Below are positions 18,155 to 25,990 of a DNA stretch of 53,311 bases, in pieces. Both the position numbers and the translations under genes were made by a program. Every line of letters starts with the position of its first letter. Position 1 is the stretch's first letter. Origin of the DNA: Gammaproteobacteria bacterium (GTDB taxonomy: Bacteria; Pseudomonadota; Gammaproteobacteria; Enterobacterales; Psychrobiaceae); the NCBI GenBank assembly GCA_013214965.1, contig JABSRU010000017.1:41208-94518 (forward strand). The letters are read 5' to 3'. The notes under the pieces were generated by a model that was not told the origin of the DNA, searched no databases, and worked only from the letters and a program-made list of their open reading frames with translations.

Positions 18155-19024
18155 TTATCCATTTGCTGCTTTTTGCATTGAGTTTGTTGCGGCTTGGCCT
18201 GCGTCTAACGCATGGTTGCCACCGTCGTTATCCGCGCTATCTGCGCGTTGGAATTCGGCAAGTTCAGATTCTAAATCTGCCAGCTCTTGACCGCCAGCCA
18301 TCATCTCGAGTACTTCTTCACGTGTGACATCTGCTTTAAGGAAGGTACCTAAACTCTGACCACGATTTAACAAAGTAAAACGGTCGGCGACTGGGTAAGC
18401 GTGATGAACATTGTGGGTAATTAAAATAACCGCTAGGCCGCGAGCCTTTGCCTTGGCAACGACTTTCAGCACGTTGGCAGATTGCTTGACGCCCAGTGCT
18501 GCCGTTGGTTCATCAAGTATTAGTACCTTGGCACCAAAGTGAATCGCACGGGCAATCGCCAGACATTGGCGTTCACCGCCAGACATCGTGCCGATAGCTT
18601 GCTCGGGATCTCTTACTTCTATCCCCATTTCCGCTAAGCCAGCAACCGCAATTTTGTTGGCTGTCTGGGTGTCAAAATATTTAAAGGGTCCCCAGCCTTT
18701 GGTTAGCTCGCGGCCCATGAAAAAGTTACGGGTTACGCTCATTAAGGACACCAATGCCAAATCTTGGTAAACAGTAGCAATACCTAGATCTAGAGCTTGT
18801 CTTGGCGATGTTAGGGTCATTGGCTTCCCTTCATAAAGAAACTCACCTTCACTGGGCTTATGAACGCCAGCCAATGTTTTGATTAGGGTCGATTTACCGG
18901 CACCGTTGTCGCCGAGTAAACAATGAACCTCCCCCAATTTTACTTGCATATTTATATCTTGTAATGCGATAACCGAACCAAAGTAACGGCTAACATTCTT
19001 AAGTTCTATGATAAATTCACTCAT
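18155..19024 (-). CDS. Sugar/inositol ABC transporter ATP-binding protein
   Basis: This is a single-nucleotide-binding-domain ATPase for the adjacent permease, at the inner face of the membrane. Visible motifs are Walker [10 protein letters not shown] near 38, Q-loop VYQDLAL near 88, signature [14 protein letters not shown] near 150, Walker [13 protein letters not shown] near 170 and switch HN in ILITHNVHH near 205. At 289 residues it is half the length of the double-domain RbsA/MglA type and resembles single-domain importers. A polar tail of about 45 residues after the domain is unexplained. The gene starts 14 nt after the permease stop. Confidence 0.9.
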   Translation of the reverse strand: MSEFIIELKNVSRYFGSVIALQDINMQVKLGEVHCLLGDNGAGKSTLIKTLAGVHKPSEGEFLYEGKPMTLTSPRQALDLGIATVYQDLALVSLMSVTRNFFMGRELTKGWGPFKYFDTQTANKIAVAGLAEMGIEVRDPEQAIGTMSGGERQCLAIARAIHFGAKVLILDEPTAALGVKQSANVLKVVAKAKARGLAVILITHNVHHAYPVADRFTLLNRGQSLGTFLKADVTREEVLEMMAGGQELADLESELAEFQRADSADNDGGNHALDAGQAATNSMQKAANG

Positions 19025-19038
19025 GACTATTCCTTAAT

Positions 19039-20160
19039 TTAGCTGGCTTGGGTGATGCGTTTACGGACGAAGTTGTTAAATAACACAGCGGCTAATAACA
19101 TGACACCGAGGAAAACCCGGAACCAATCTGAACTAATACCGGTGAAGAAAATACCCATTTGAACAACACCAAAAATTAACGCACCAAACAGAGCACCAAG
19201 GACCGAACCGTAACCACCAGTTAATAAGGCACCGCCTATTACAACAGCGATAATTGCCTCAAACTCTTTTAATAAACCACGATCCGCCGCGGCAGAGCCG
19301 AATTCTAGTACCTGACAAGAGGCATACAAGGTGGCGCAAAATGCGGTGAACATAAATAAAATGATTTTTACTCTGTCGGTAGGGACGCCGACATTTTTCG
19401 CTGCTTTAGCATCACCGCCAGCCGCAAAAATCCAGTTACCGAAACTGGTTTTGAACAGTACCCAGCTAGCCACTACGGCCAACACAACACACCAAACAAT
19501 AATCATTGGAATGCCACTAACTAATGGCGAACCATCGTTATAGGTAGAAATAGCACCAATTGATGCTAACCAGGTAAAGAAACCTGTTCCGAATTCACCA
19601 CCAAAGAACGGGGCCAACCAATCATTTTCAGCGACACGATCGACGCCACTGACAATGGTTTTATTGGTAAATAATATTGATAGGGCAATTGTTAGGCCGC
19701 GTAATATAAACAAGAAGGCTAATGAGACAATAAAGGAAGGGAGTCCGGTGCGAACAACGATATAGCCAATGAACCAGCCGATTGCCATTGCGGTTGTGAA
19801 TGCTAGTAGAATGCTACTCCAGACTGGCCAATCCCAGTATAACGCTGGGATTGCAATAACCATTCCCGCGAAGCCAATCATTGAACCCATCGATAGATCA
19901 AATTCACCTGCAATCATTAACAAACAGGCTCCGACGGCTAAGACACCAAGTTGAGCCGATACTGTTGACCAGTTAAGAATGCCGTCGGCGGCAAACATGC
20001 CAGAGTCGCCAGCGACAAAGGCAAAGAAAATGAAGACCAGAATTACGCCAGACATGGCGCCAAAATCTGGTCGGTTAAGTAATTTTTTTATTTTTGACAC
20101 TTCTCTGATGCGTTCATCGCTGCGAGAATTAGTTGTGCTCTCGATGCTAGCAGTTGACAT
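19039..20160 (-). CDS. Sugar/inositol ABC transporter permease (RbsC/BPD_transp_2 family)
   Basis: This 373-residue inner-membrane permease has a cytoplasmic N-terminal tail of about 35 residues and then roughly eight to ten hydrophobic segments. Typical family pieces are LMIAGEFDLSMGSMIGFAGM near 80, GLPSFIVSLAFLFILRGLTI near 140, FAAGGDAKAAKNVGVPTDRV near 250 and AVVIGGALLTGGYGSVLGAL near 310. It is the first gene of the leftward operon and faces the divergent binding-protein gene. The inositol substrate is inferred from its operon partners. Confidence 0.9.
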   Translation of the reverse strand: MSTASIESTTNSRSDERIREVSKIKKLLNRPDFGAMSGVILVFIFFAFVAGDSGMFAADGILNWSTVSAQLGVLAVGACLLMIAGEFDLSMGSMIGFAGMVIAIPALYWDWPVWSSILLAFTTAMAIGWFIGYIVVRTGLPSFIVSLAFLFILRGLTIALSILFTNKTIVSGVDRVAENDWLAPFFGGEFGTGFFTWLASIGAISTYNDGSPLVSGIPMIIVWCVVLAVVASWVLFKTSFGNWIFAAGGDAKAAKNVGVPTDRVKIILFMFTAFCATLYASCQVLEFGSAAADRGLLKEFEAIIAVVIGGALLTGGYGSVLGALFGALIFGVVQMGIFFTGISSDWFRVFLGVMLLAAVLFNNFVRKRITQAS

Positions 20161-20276
20161 ATTCCAACCCTTTTTTTTTGGTTTCTTTAAATACCGACTC
20201 CTTTGTCTAGGGAGCGAGGTAGCTGAATTTTGTTATAGGCCTTTAATTCGAAGTCTTGTAGACTGAACTGACATTT

Positions 20277-20305
20277 AATTTAGAATAAAAATTCCAAAAT
20301 GGCAA
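20277..20305 (-). promoter_or_regulatory. Promoter of inositol transporter/iol operon with overlapping operator
   Basis: On the minus strand TTGCCA (20305-20300) and TAAATT (20282-20277) are spaced by 17 bp. The palindromic site TGGAATTTTTATTCTA (20296-20281) fills the spacer and touches the -10, the usual arrangement for repression. The 20 nt at 20278-20297 are identical to those before the porin gene. The RpiR-type protein encoded at 21765 is the likely ligand. Confidence 0.68.
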
Positions 20306-20578
20306 CAACTCAATCAATATTTTTAACATTAAATAATAAAAATATTTAAAATCGTTGTTGGTGTTGTTTTTATTTTTCCTTATAACAACTAGTTACATGT
20401 TATGAAATGTTTGTTCTATATTTTTGTTTTGGTGGGTTTTGACGTAAAATTATCGTATTGTCATTGGTTTCATCTCAAAATATAATAAAAAATTGAGATT
20501 TTTGGGTTGAATAAAATACAGTTGTAAAAAAAATGTAAATTAGATTGACAGTAAAAAAAGTTCATGTTCTTCTGTTTA

Positions 20579-20594
20579 TGGAACGTTCATTCTG
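20579..20594 (+). promoter_or_regulatory. Operator-like site 1 before the binding-protein gene
   Basis: TGGAACGTTCATTCTG matches the operator core TGGAATTTTTATTCTA at 12 of 16 positions. It lies 88 bp before the binding-protein ATG and 29 bp, about three helical turns, from the next site. Confidence 0.45.
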
Positions 20595-20607
20595 AAATTG
20601 AGCGTTG

Positions 20608-20623
20608 TGAAATTTACATTCCC
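20608..20623 (+). promoter_or_regulatory. Operator-like site 2 before the binding-protein gene
   Basis: TGAAATTTACATTCCC agrees with the symmetrical form TGGAAT-N4-ATTCCA at 10 of 12 arm positions. It overlaps a TGTGA half-site that could also attract CRP, but the second half is poor. Its regular spacing from site 1 supports it. Confidence 0.42.
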
Positions 20624-20681
20624 TTCGTGTTTAGGTACTTCTGATACTGATGGGTTATTATTAAATAAACTGGAGTAAGCA

Positions 20682-21641
20682 ATGAAAAAAATTATTAAAA
20701 AAACGTCAGCAATATTGCTGGCAACTATTGCTGTAAGCGGAATGATGATGACATCGCTGTCAGCACAAGCGGCTAATGAACGCTTTGTGATGATTAGCCA
20801 TGCCCCTGATTCTGATTCCTGGTGGAATACGATTAAAAACGCAGTTAAAGAGTCTGGAGAAACGATGGGAGTACGAGTCGATTACCGTAATCCGTCGACG
20901 GGTGACTTAGCTGACATGGCAAGGATTGTAGAGCAGTCTATTGCTTCAAATCCCGATGGTATTATCGTCACCATTGCTGATTTTGATGTCTTAAAAAAAC
21001 CATTGGCTAAAGCGGCGAAAAAAGGTATTCCGGTCATTACTATTAACTCTGGCACTGCTAAGCAAAGCGAGCAACTGGGCGCATTATTGCATATTGGTCA
21101 ACCAGAATATGACGCCGGTTTTGGTGCTGGTCAAAAAGCAAAAAAAGCGGGTGTCACTAGTTTCTTGTGTGTTAATCATTACATCACTAATCCTGCATCA
21201 GTAGAGCGATGTCAGGGATATGCAGATGCCGTTGGTGCTGAATTAAGCGTTAGTATGATTGATGCTCAACAAGATCCGACCGGAATTGAAAAGAAGGTTC
21301 AGGCATTTTTACGTCGTAACCCTGACACCAGTGCTATTTTAGCATTAGGGCCAACATCGGCTCATCCGACAATTCGTGCACTGAAAAAAATGAAAATGAG
21401 TGGAAAGATTCATTTCAGCACATTCGATTTAAGTGATGAAATAGCGCGCGCAATCAAGAATGACACGATTAAGTTCTCTATCGATCAACAACCATTTTTA
21501 CAGGGCTATATGCCTGTCGTGATGTTAACTCTTTACAGTCGTTACGGGATTATTCCAAGTAACAATATGAATTCGGGTCCAGGCTATGTCACTAAAGATA
21601 ATTTAGCCTTAGTTGAAAAACTAGCCGGCACCGTGCGTTAA
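20682..21641 (+). CDS. Periplasmic inositol/sugar-binding protein of the ABC importer
   Basis: This exported solute-binding protein of 319 residues has a signal peptide cut after SAQA and a mature start at ANERFVMISHAPDSDSWW, the typical first strand of the ribose/galactose-binding class (Peripla_BP_4). Later family pieces are EQSIASNPDGIIVTIAD near 90, GIPVITINSG near 120, VERCQGYADAVG near 175 and FSIDQQPFLQGYMPVVML near 270. It has its own rightward promoter region, and TGGAG lies before the ATG. It faces the permease and ATPase genes divergently. Inositol as ligand is inferred from the cluster. Confidence 0.9.
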   Translation: MKKIIKKTSAILLATIAVSGMMMTSLSAQAANERFVMISHAPDSDSWWNTIKNAVKESGETMGVRVDYRNPSTGDLADMARIVEQSIASNPDGIIVTIADFDVLKKPLAKAAKKGIPVITINSGTAKQSEQLGALLHIGQPEYDAGFGAGQKAKKAGVTSFLCVNHYITNPASVERCQGYADAVGAELSVSMIDAQQDPTGIEKKVQAFLRRNPDTSAILALGPTSAHPTIRALKKMKMSGKIHFSTFDLSDEIARAIKNDTIKFSIDQQPFLQGYMPVVMLTLYSRYGIIPSNNMNSGPGYVTKDNLALVEKLAGTVR

Positions 21642-21645
21642 AAGA

Positions 21646-21675
21646 GTTTATTAAGCGATATTATGATTAATAAAC
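21646..21675 (+). terminator. AT-rich hairpin after the binding-protein gene
   Basis: GTTTATTAA (21646-21654) and TTAATAAAC (21667-21675) are perfect 9-bp arms, only 4 nt after the stop codon. No U-run follows. Such hairpins often stabilise binding-protein mRNA and reduce downstream expression. Confidence 0.4.
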
Positions 21676-21764
21676 CAGTATTTTGGGTTAGAGGCTTTAA
21701 ATTTTAGAATGTTTGTTTTATTTTAGAGTCTTTAATTTAAAAATATTTTAGCTAAGGTGATGAG

Positions 21765-22613
21765 ATGGACGTGATAAGAGATAAAAATGCGACAGAATTG
21801 GATGATTTAAACGCTGAAATTACTAAAAATTTTAGTGAGTTAAGTAAACGCTTGCAACAAGTTGCTAAGTATATTTTAGATAGTCCTAATGAAATCGCAT
21901 TTGGTACGGTTGCTGTGATTGCAAAAGATGCCAATGTCCATCCTTCTACCTTAATCAGATTTTCCCATGCTTTTGGGTTTACTGGTTTTAGTGATATGCA
22001 GAAATTGTTTCAAAATAAATTGCTGCAAGAATCGCCTAATTATGAAGAAAGAATAAAACTCATTCAAGACGATCGTAGTCTTGAGGGGAAAGATGCTGGT
22101 ATTAGACTGCTGGAGCAATTAAGCCACGCTAATAGCCAAGCATTAACTAATCTTAAAAACAATATTAGCCAACAAGATTTGGAGCAAGCTAGAAACATAT
22201 TGTCTCAAGCTGATTCTATTCATGTTAAAGCTGTACGTCGATCATTTCCTATTGCGAGTTATTTAGCATACCTGTTTAACCACATTAATTTACGTTGTTT
22301 TTTACTCGATGGCGTTGGTGGTATGCATCAGGAGCAAGATCATTTAATTCGTAAAAATGACGCCGTGATTGTTATTAGTTTTTATCCGTATGCTGATGAA
22401 ACACAACAGACTCTAAATAATGCTATTGCTCGGGGCAATCCCGTTATTGTATTTACTGATAGTTTGCTAAGCCCTTTGGCTCAGTACGCCTCGGTATGTT
22501 TTGTGGTTAAAGAAGCCGAGGTACACTCCTTTCGGTCTTTAACATCAACTATGTGCCTAGTGCAATCACTGGCCCTAAGCCTCGTTCATCAGCTTGATTC
22601 GCAAGAACCCTGA
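21765..22613 (+). CDS. MurR/RpiR-family regulator, probable inositol repressor
   Basis: This 282-residue cytoplasmic regulator has an N-terminal HTH_6 domain (LSKRLQQVAKYILDSPNEIA, then VIAKDANVHPSTLIRFSHAF near 50) and a C-terminal SIS sugar-phosphate-binding domain (about 130-270; VISFYPYADETQQTLNNAI near 205). AAGGTGA precedes the ATG. It is followed after 26 nt by iolB. RpiR-type regulators control iol genes in several proteobacteria, and the repeated palindromes in this region are their expected kind of target, so a role as inositol-phosphate-sensing repressor is likely but inferred. The name iolR is withheld because it is also used for a DeoR-type protein. Confidence 0.88.
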   Translation: MDVIRDKNATELDDLNAEITKNFSELSKRLQQVAKYILDSPNEIAFGTVAVIAKDANVHPSTLIRFSHAFGFTGFSDMQKLFQNKLLQESPNYEERIKLIQDDRSLEGKDAGIRLLEQLSHANSQALTNLKNNISQQDLEQARNILSQADSIHVKAVRRSFPIASYLAYLFNHINLRCFLLDGVGGMHQEQDHLIRKNDAVIVISFYPYADETQQTLNNAIARGNPVIVFTDSLLSPLAQYASVCFVVKEAEVHSFRSLTSTMCLVQSLALSLVHQLDSQEP

Positions 22614-22639
22614 CACGTTGGGGAGTTAAAGGTAAAATT

Positions 22640-23446
22640 ATGTCTTATTTACACAGTCGTCCAAGTAATATTGATGATGCAGGCTGCATTCAAAAAATTA
22701 CGCCGCAATCGGCAAACTGGCAATATGTTAGTTTTGAAGTTCATCAACTAGCCGCTGGTGAAAGTAAAATATTTAGTAGTGATGATCAAGAAACTTGTAT
22801 GGTCATCGTTAGTGGTCTTGCTGATGTTACTACCGCGCAACAGTCGTGGAAAAACATTGGTGAACGGATGTCCGTGTTTGAGAAAAAAGCACCATATAGT
22901 GTTTATACGCCACCAAAAGATGCGATAAGCGTTATAGCCAATACTGAACTTGAAATTGCAATCTGTCGAGCACCAGCCGTCGGGACTTATCCGACCCGAT
23001 TGATTAAACCGCAAGATTGCAGTTATGAAACCAGGGGTACAGGGACTAATCAACGTCATGTTTGTAATATTTTATTTGCCAATATGGAGGCTGAAAAATT
23101 GCTCGTGGTTGAAGTTATCACCCCAGATGGTAATTGGTCTAGCTATCCGCCGCATAAACATGACAGTGATAATTTACCGCTAGAAAGCTCTCTAGAAGAA
23201 ACTTATTTTCATAAACTTAATCCTGAACAAGGTTTTGCATTTCAGCGAGTTTATACCGATGATCGTAGTATTGATGAAACCATTTCAGTTGAGAATAATT
23301 CGGTGGTCATGGTGCCAGAAGGCTATCATCCAGTGGGTGCCCCCCACGGTTATGAACTGTATTACTTAAACGTAATGGCTGGACCGACGCGTGAATGGGT
23401 ATTTAAGAACGATCCTGCTCATGAGTGGATAATCAACAAGGATTAA
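22640..23446 (+). CDS. iolB: 5-Deoxy-glucuronate isomerase IolB
   Basis: IolB converts 5-deoxy-glucuronate to 5-dehydro-2-deoxygluconate. The 268-residue protein is a double cupin: the first half includes FEVHQLAAGESKIF near 35, and the second carries the metal-site stretch WSSYPPHKHDSDNLP near 170, LEETYFHKLNPEQGF near 192, VVMVPEGYHPVGAPHGYELY near 235 and LNVMAGPTREW near 250. AAAGGTAA lies before the ATG. The gene sits between the RpiR regulator and iolG in a rightward operon, complementing iolC, iolD and iolE on the other strand. Confidence 0.94.
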   Translation: MSYLHSRPSNIDDAGCIQKITPQSANWQYVSFEVHQLAAGESKIFSSDDQETCMVIVSGLADVTTAQQSWKNIGERMSVFEKKAPYSVYTPPKDAISVIANTELEIAICRAPAVGTYPTRLIKPQDCSYETRGTGTNQRHVCNILFANMEAEKLLVVEVITPDGNWSSYPPHKHDSDNLPLESSLEETYFHKLNPEQGFAFQRVYTDDRSIDETISVENNSVVMVPEGYHPVGAPHGYELYYLNVMAGPTREWVFKNDPAHEWIINKD

Positions 23447-23451
23447 TGACG

Positions 23452-24453
23452 ATGATAAATTTTGCATTATTAGGTGCTGGTCGTATCGGTAAGATGCATG
23501 CTGGTTTGATTTCGGCATCAGCGCAGGCTAATTTAAGCTATGTTTTTGATACTTATCAGCCTGCCGCTAATGAATTAGCGGATAAATATGGCGCAACAGC
23601 CGTTGAATCGGTCGATCAAATATTGGCTGATGACAGTATTGATGCGGTGTTGATTGCCACCACCACGGACACTCATGTCGAACTTATTATTAAAAGTGCA
23701 CTGGCAGGCAAGGCTATTTTATGTGAAAAGCCGATTGATCTCAGCACTGATTTAGTTCGTCAATGTTGGGATAAAATTAAAGATTGCCAGGTGCCAATTC
23801 AAATTGGTTTTAACCGTCGTTTTGATCCCACACATGCGGAATTACAGCAGCAGCTTAATCAAGGCGAGATTGGTGAACTGCAACAGCTTATTATCACCAG
23901 CCGTGACCCTGATATAGCACCCGCTGAATATCTTCGTCATTCTGGGGGGATATTTCGTGACATGATTATTCACGATTTTGATATGTTCCGTTTTATTACG
24001 GGTGAGGAGGCGACTGAGATTCATGCCATTGGTAGTACGCTAATTGATCCTGAGTTGGCTAAAATTGGTGATGTAGATAGTGTCATGCTAACGCTTAAAA
24101 CAGCGTCGGGTAAACTCTGTCATATCAATGGCGCCAGACGTTGTGTGTATGGTTACGATCAGCGGCTTGAGGCTTTTGGCAGTAAAGGGATGCTACAGTC
24201 AAATAATCCGCGTCCCAATTCGGTAACTAAATCAACGGCCGCGAATACGGATGCTCAAAGTGTGCTTAATCCATTTTTTATCGAGCGTTATCAAGCTGCT
24301 TACCGGGCTCAACTTGATAGTTTTATTAATGCATTAATTAAAAAAGTGCCAACATCACCGTCATTTATCGATGGTATGAAGGCACAAATGATGGCTGATG
24401 CTGCCCAAGAATCACTAACTAGTGGTAAGTCAGTAACCATCGCTAAGCTCTAA
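23452..24453 (+). CDS. iolG: myo-Inositol 2-dehydrogenase IolG
   Basis: IolG oxidises myo-inositol to scyllo-inosose with NAD+. The Rossmann motif INFALLGAGRIGKMHAGLIS starts the protein, followed by AVLIATTTDTHVELI near 72, the catalytic EKPIDLS near 98, IGFNRRFDPTHAEL near 123 and GGIFRDMIIHDFDMFRFI near 165. I prefer the ATG at 23452: AAGGA is 9 nt upstream. The ATG at 23446 overlaps the iolB stop, and 23425 would lie inside iolB. The length of about 333 residues is normal. With IolBCDE, IolA and DUF2090 it completes the pathway. Confidence 0.9.
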   Translation: MINFALLGAGRIGKMHAGLISASAQANLSYVFDTYQPAANELADKYGATAVESVDQILADDSIDAVLIATTTDTHVELIIKSALAGKAILCEKPIDLSTDLVRQCWDKIKDCQVPIQIGFNRRFDPTHAELQQQLNQGEIGELQQLIITSRDPDIAPAEYLRHSGGIFRDMIIHDFDMFRFITGEEATEIHAIGSTLIDPELAKIGDVDSVMLTLKTASGKLCHINGARRCVYGYDQRLEAFGSKGMLQSNNPRPNSVTKSTAANTDAQSVLNPFFIERYQAAYRAQLDSFINALIKKVPTSPSFIDGMKAQMMADAAQESLTSGKSVTIAKL

Positions 24454-24480
24454 AATCTGCAACTTTATTATGAGTATAGT

Positions 24481-25221
24481 ATGCTGATAACGGATCCTTG
24501 GTTTTATATTACTGCTGTTCCTGCTGTTTTGATTTATGGTATTGGTAAAGGTGGTTTTGGCGGCGCCATGGGGGTTATCGCAGTGCCCTTGATGGCGTTA
24601 GCGGTGTCTCCTATGCAAGCTGCCGCTGTTTTATTGCCAATTTTATGTGTGATGGATATATTCGCCATTCGTGTTCATTATCGTTACGCCGATTACACAC
24701 TACTAAAGCGGATGCTACCTGCTGCGTTTATTGGTGTGTTTTTGGCAAGTATATTGATGGGTATCATAGAACCCGTCGGACTTAATATCGTTGTTGGTTT
24801 ATTGTCGCTACTGTTTTTCTTGCAATATTTATTCAAGAAACACAGCAGTTCTCAGCAAGGTAATGTTTGGTTATGGTGTATTTTAGGAGGTTTTTCTAGT
24901 ACCACAATTCATGCTGGTGGCGGTCCTGTCAGTATCTACTTATTACCACAAAAACTTGAGAAAGTTACTTTAATTGCCACCATGGCATTATTTTTTGGTA
25001 TCGTTAATTTGTGTAAATTAATTCCTTATACTTTGTTAGGTAACTTTGATACAACGAATTTATTTACTGCTGCTTTATTAATGCCACTCGCTCCTGTTGG
25101 AGTCAAAGTGGGGGTTATTTTGTTGCACCGTTCTAGTGAGCAATTAATTTATCGGGTGAGTTATCTTTTTTTGTTTTTGTCGGGGGCTAAATTACTCGGT
25201 GATGGTCTGCAGATTTGGTAA
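24481..25221 (+). CDS. TSUP (TauE/SafE) family membrane permease
   Basis: This 246-residue integral membrane protein of the TauE/SafE family is built of about eight hydrophobic helices in two similar halves. The first half has GIGKGGFGGAMGVIAVPLMA near 15 and MQAAAVLLPILCVMDIFAI near 43; the second starts with CILGGFSSTTIHAGGGPVSI near 140. Family members export sulfite, sulfoacetate or other small organic anions, and the direction is not readable from sequence. It follows iolG by 27 nt on the same strand, so it may move an inositol-pathway acid. A hairpin follows at 25249. Confidence 0.82.
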   Translation: MLITDPWFYITAVPAVLIYGIGKGGFGGAMGVIAVPLMALAVSPMQAAAVLLPILCVMDIFAIRVHYRYADYTLLKRMLPAAFIGVFLASILMGIIEPVGLNIVVGLLSLLFFLQYLFKKHSSSQQGNVWLWCILGGFSSTTIHAGGGPVSIYLLPQKLEKVTLIATMALFFGIVNLCKLIPYTLLGNFDTTNLFTAALLMPLAPVGVKVGVILLHRSSEQLIYRVSYLFLFLSGAKLLGDGLQIW

Positions 25222-25248
25222 TCATTGATACTATAGTTTTCACGATAA

Positions 25249-25270
25249 AAACGGGAGTCCTTCCCCGTTT
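25249..25270 (+). terminator. Possible terminator of the iolB-iolG-TSUP transcript
   Basis: AAACGGG (25249-25255) and CCCGTTT (25264-25270) form a 7-bp stem 28 nt after the TSUP stop. Only a short T-run ends the stem, so it is a moderate candidate. It overlaps the edge of the cbiX-derived repeat. Confidence 0.45.
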
Positions 25271-25372
25271 CGCTATTAGTTAAATTAAGACTGCTTACAA
25301 GTCGGCGAGCGATCCTGATTTAAATCTTGTTGTTCTTGTTTGATCACTTCTTCAGGAAATGGGGCTATAAAA
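25253..25372 (-). repeat. Duplicated 3' end of cbiX (left copy)
   Basis: Positions 25293-25372 match 27296-27375 at 74 of 80 positions, including 45 identical bases (25316-25360 against 27319-27363). Weaker similarity extends left to the shared GGGAGTCC at 25253 and 27249. Read on the minus strand, this copy still encodes FPEEVIKQEQQDLNQDR, then SPTCKQS and a stop, like the true CbiX tail, but upstream it reads GWIFIAP in place of the CCCFMAQ of CbiX. The rest of the gene is absent. It behaves like a displaced gene end at an attachment-site junction. Confidence 0.85.
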
Positions 25373-25477
25373 ATCCAACCTCATAACAAGATTTGGGTTA
25401 TCTGGTATATTGGAATCAATTTTATTTGATAAATGTCGAAATCCAAAAAGTCTTGGATGAAAAATGAAATTGGTAGT

Positions 25478-25805
25478 CTAATTAGCCCAAGATCTTCTTA
25501 AATTTTTACTAACATTTGGATATACAAAGCCTAATATTTTCTCGCTTTCCTGCCATAGCCACTCAGCCAATGACTGATCATTTGCTAAAGAGTTAACTTT
25601 TTTAATCTTTTTATCCTTAAAATATTGACCTGTAATATTATGATTAGGCAAAAGTTCAGATAGATAAATGCCAGTTTCAGCGCCCTTGTTTGGACTGCGA
25701 GCAATGAATTGACGAACAAAAGGATATAAGAATGATAGTTTTTTGGAAAGGCTTGTTTTAACATTGGTGTATCGACAATACCTGGGTCAAAACAATTAAC
25801 ATGGT
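25478..25805 (-). pseudogene. Truncated, frameshifted short-chain dehydrogenase
   Basis: Two minus-strand frames join into the C-terminal third of a classical SDR. Near 25800-25745 one frame reads NCFDPGIVDTPMLKQAFPK, the PG motif after the active site. After a shift near 25745 another frame reads FVRQFIARSPNKGAETGIYL, then ITGQYFKDKKIKKVNSLAND and a tryptophan-rich end, with the stop at 25478-25480. The N-terminal Rossmann half and catalytic YxxxK are missing, so it is a remnant. Confidence 0.75.
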
Positions 25806-25966
25806 AGGTGGCATGGTCATATTTTTGGCTGGATTTATGGTGCCTGAGCCAGCAGAAATTCCGGTTGCGATAGGCGATATCGGCAATGCCAAAGGTAAGA
25901 CGTCCCATTTACACCATTCTATTTTGAGTTTTCTACCACTCCCTTGGTTGGCTGATACTTCGACTC

Positions 25967-25985
25967 AAGGCTACAAAAAAGCCTT
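25967..25985. terminator. Small hairpin at the end of the Fic gene
   Basis: AAGGCT (25967-25972) and AGCCTT (25980-25985) pair just beyond the stop of the leftward Fic gene. A T-run follows only on the plus strand, so terminator function is uncertain. Confidence 0.35.
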
Positions 25986-25990
25986 TTATC

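Larger units (their letters stand above)
20161..20681. other. Divergent control region of the inositol regulon
   Basis: This 521-bp AT-rich gap lies between the permease (leftward) and the binding protein (rightward). It holds an overlapping promoter/operator at 20277-20305 and two operator-like sites at 20579-20623, listed separately. A long middle part (about 20310-20575) contains A/T runs but no ORF or RNA gene that I can support. Confidence 0.7.
25222..25990. other. Decayed junction between iol region and mobile mystery insert
   Basis: This stretch has no intact gene. In order it holds a hairpin (25249-25270), a duplicated cbiX 3' end (25253-25372), an SDR pseudogene (25478-25805) and a hairpin next to the Fic gene (25967-25985). 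Plus-strand reading frames over 25801-26106 overlap the Fic gene and are not supported. Confidence 0.65.
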
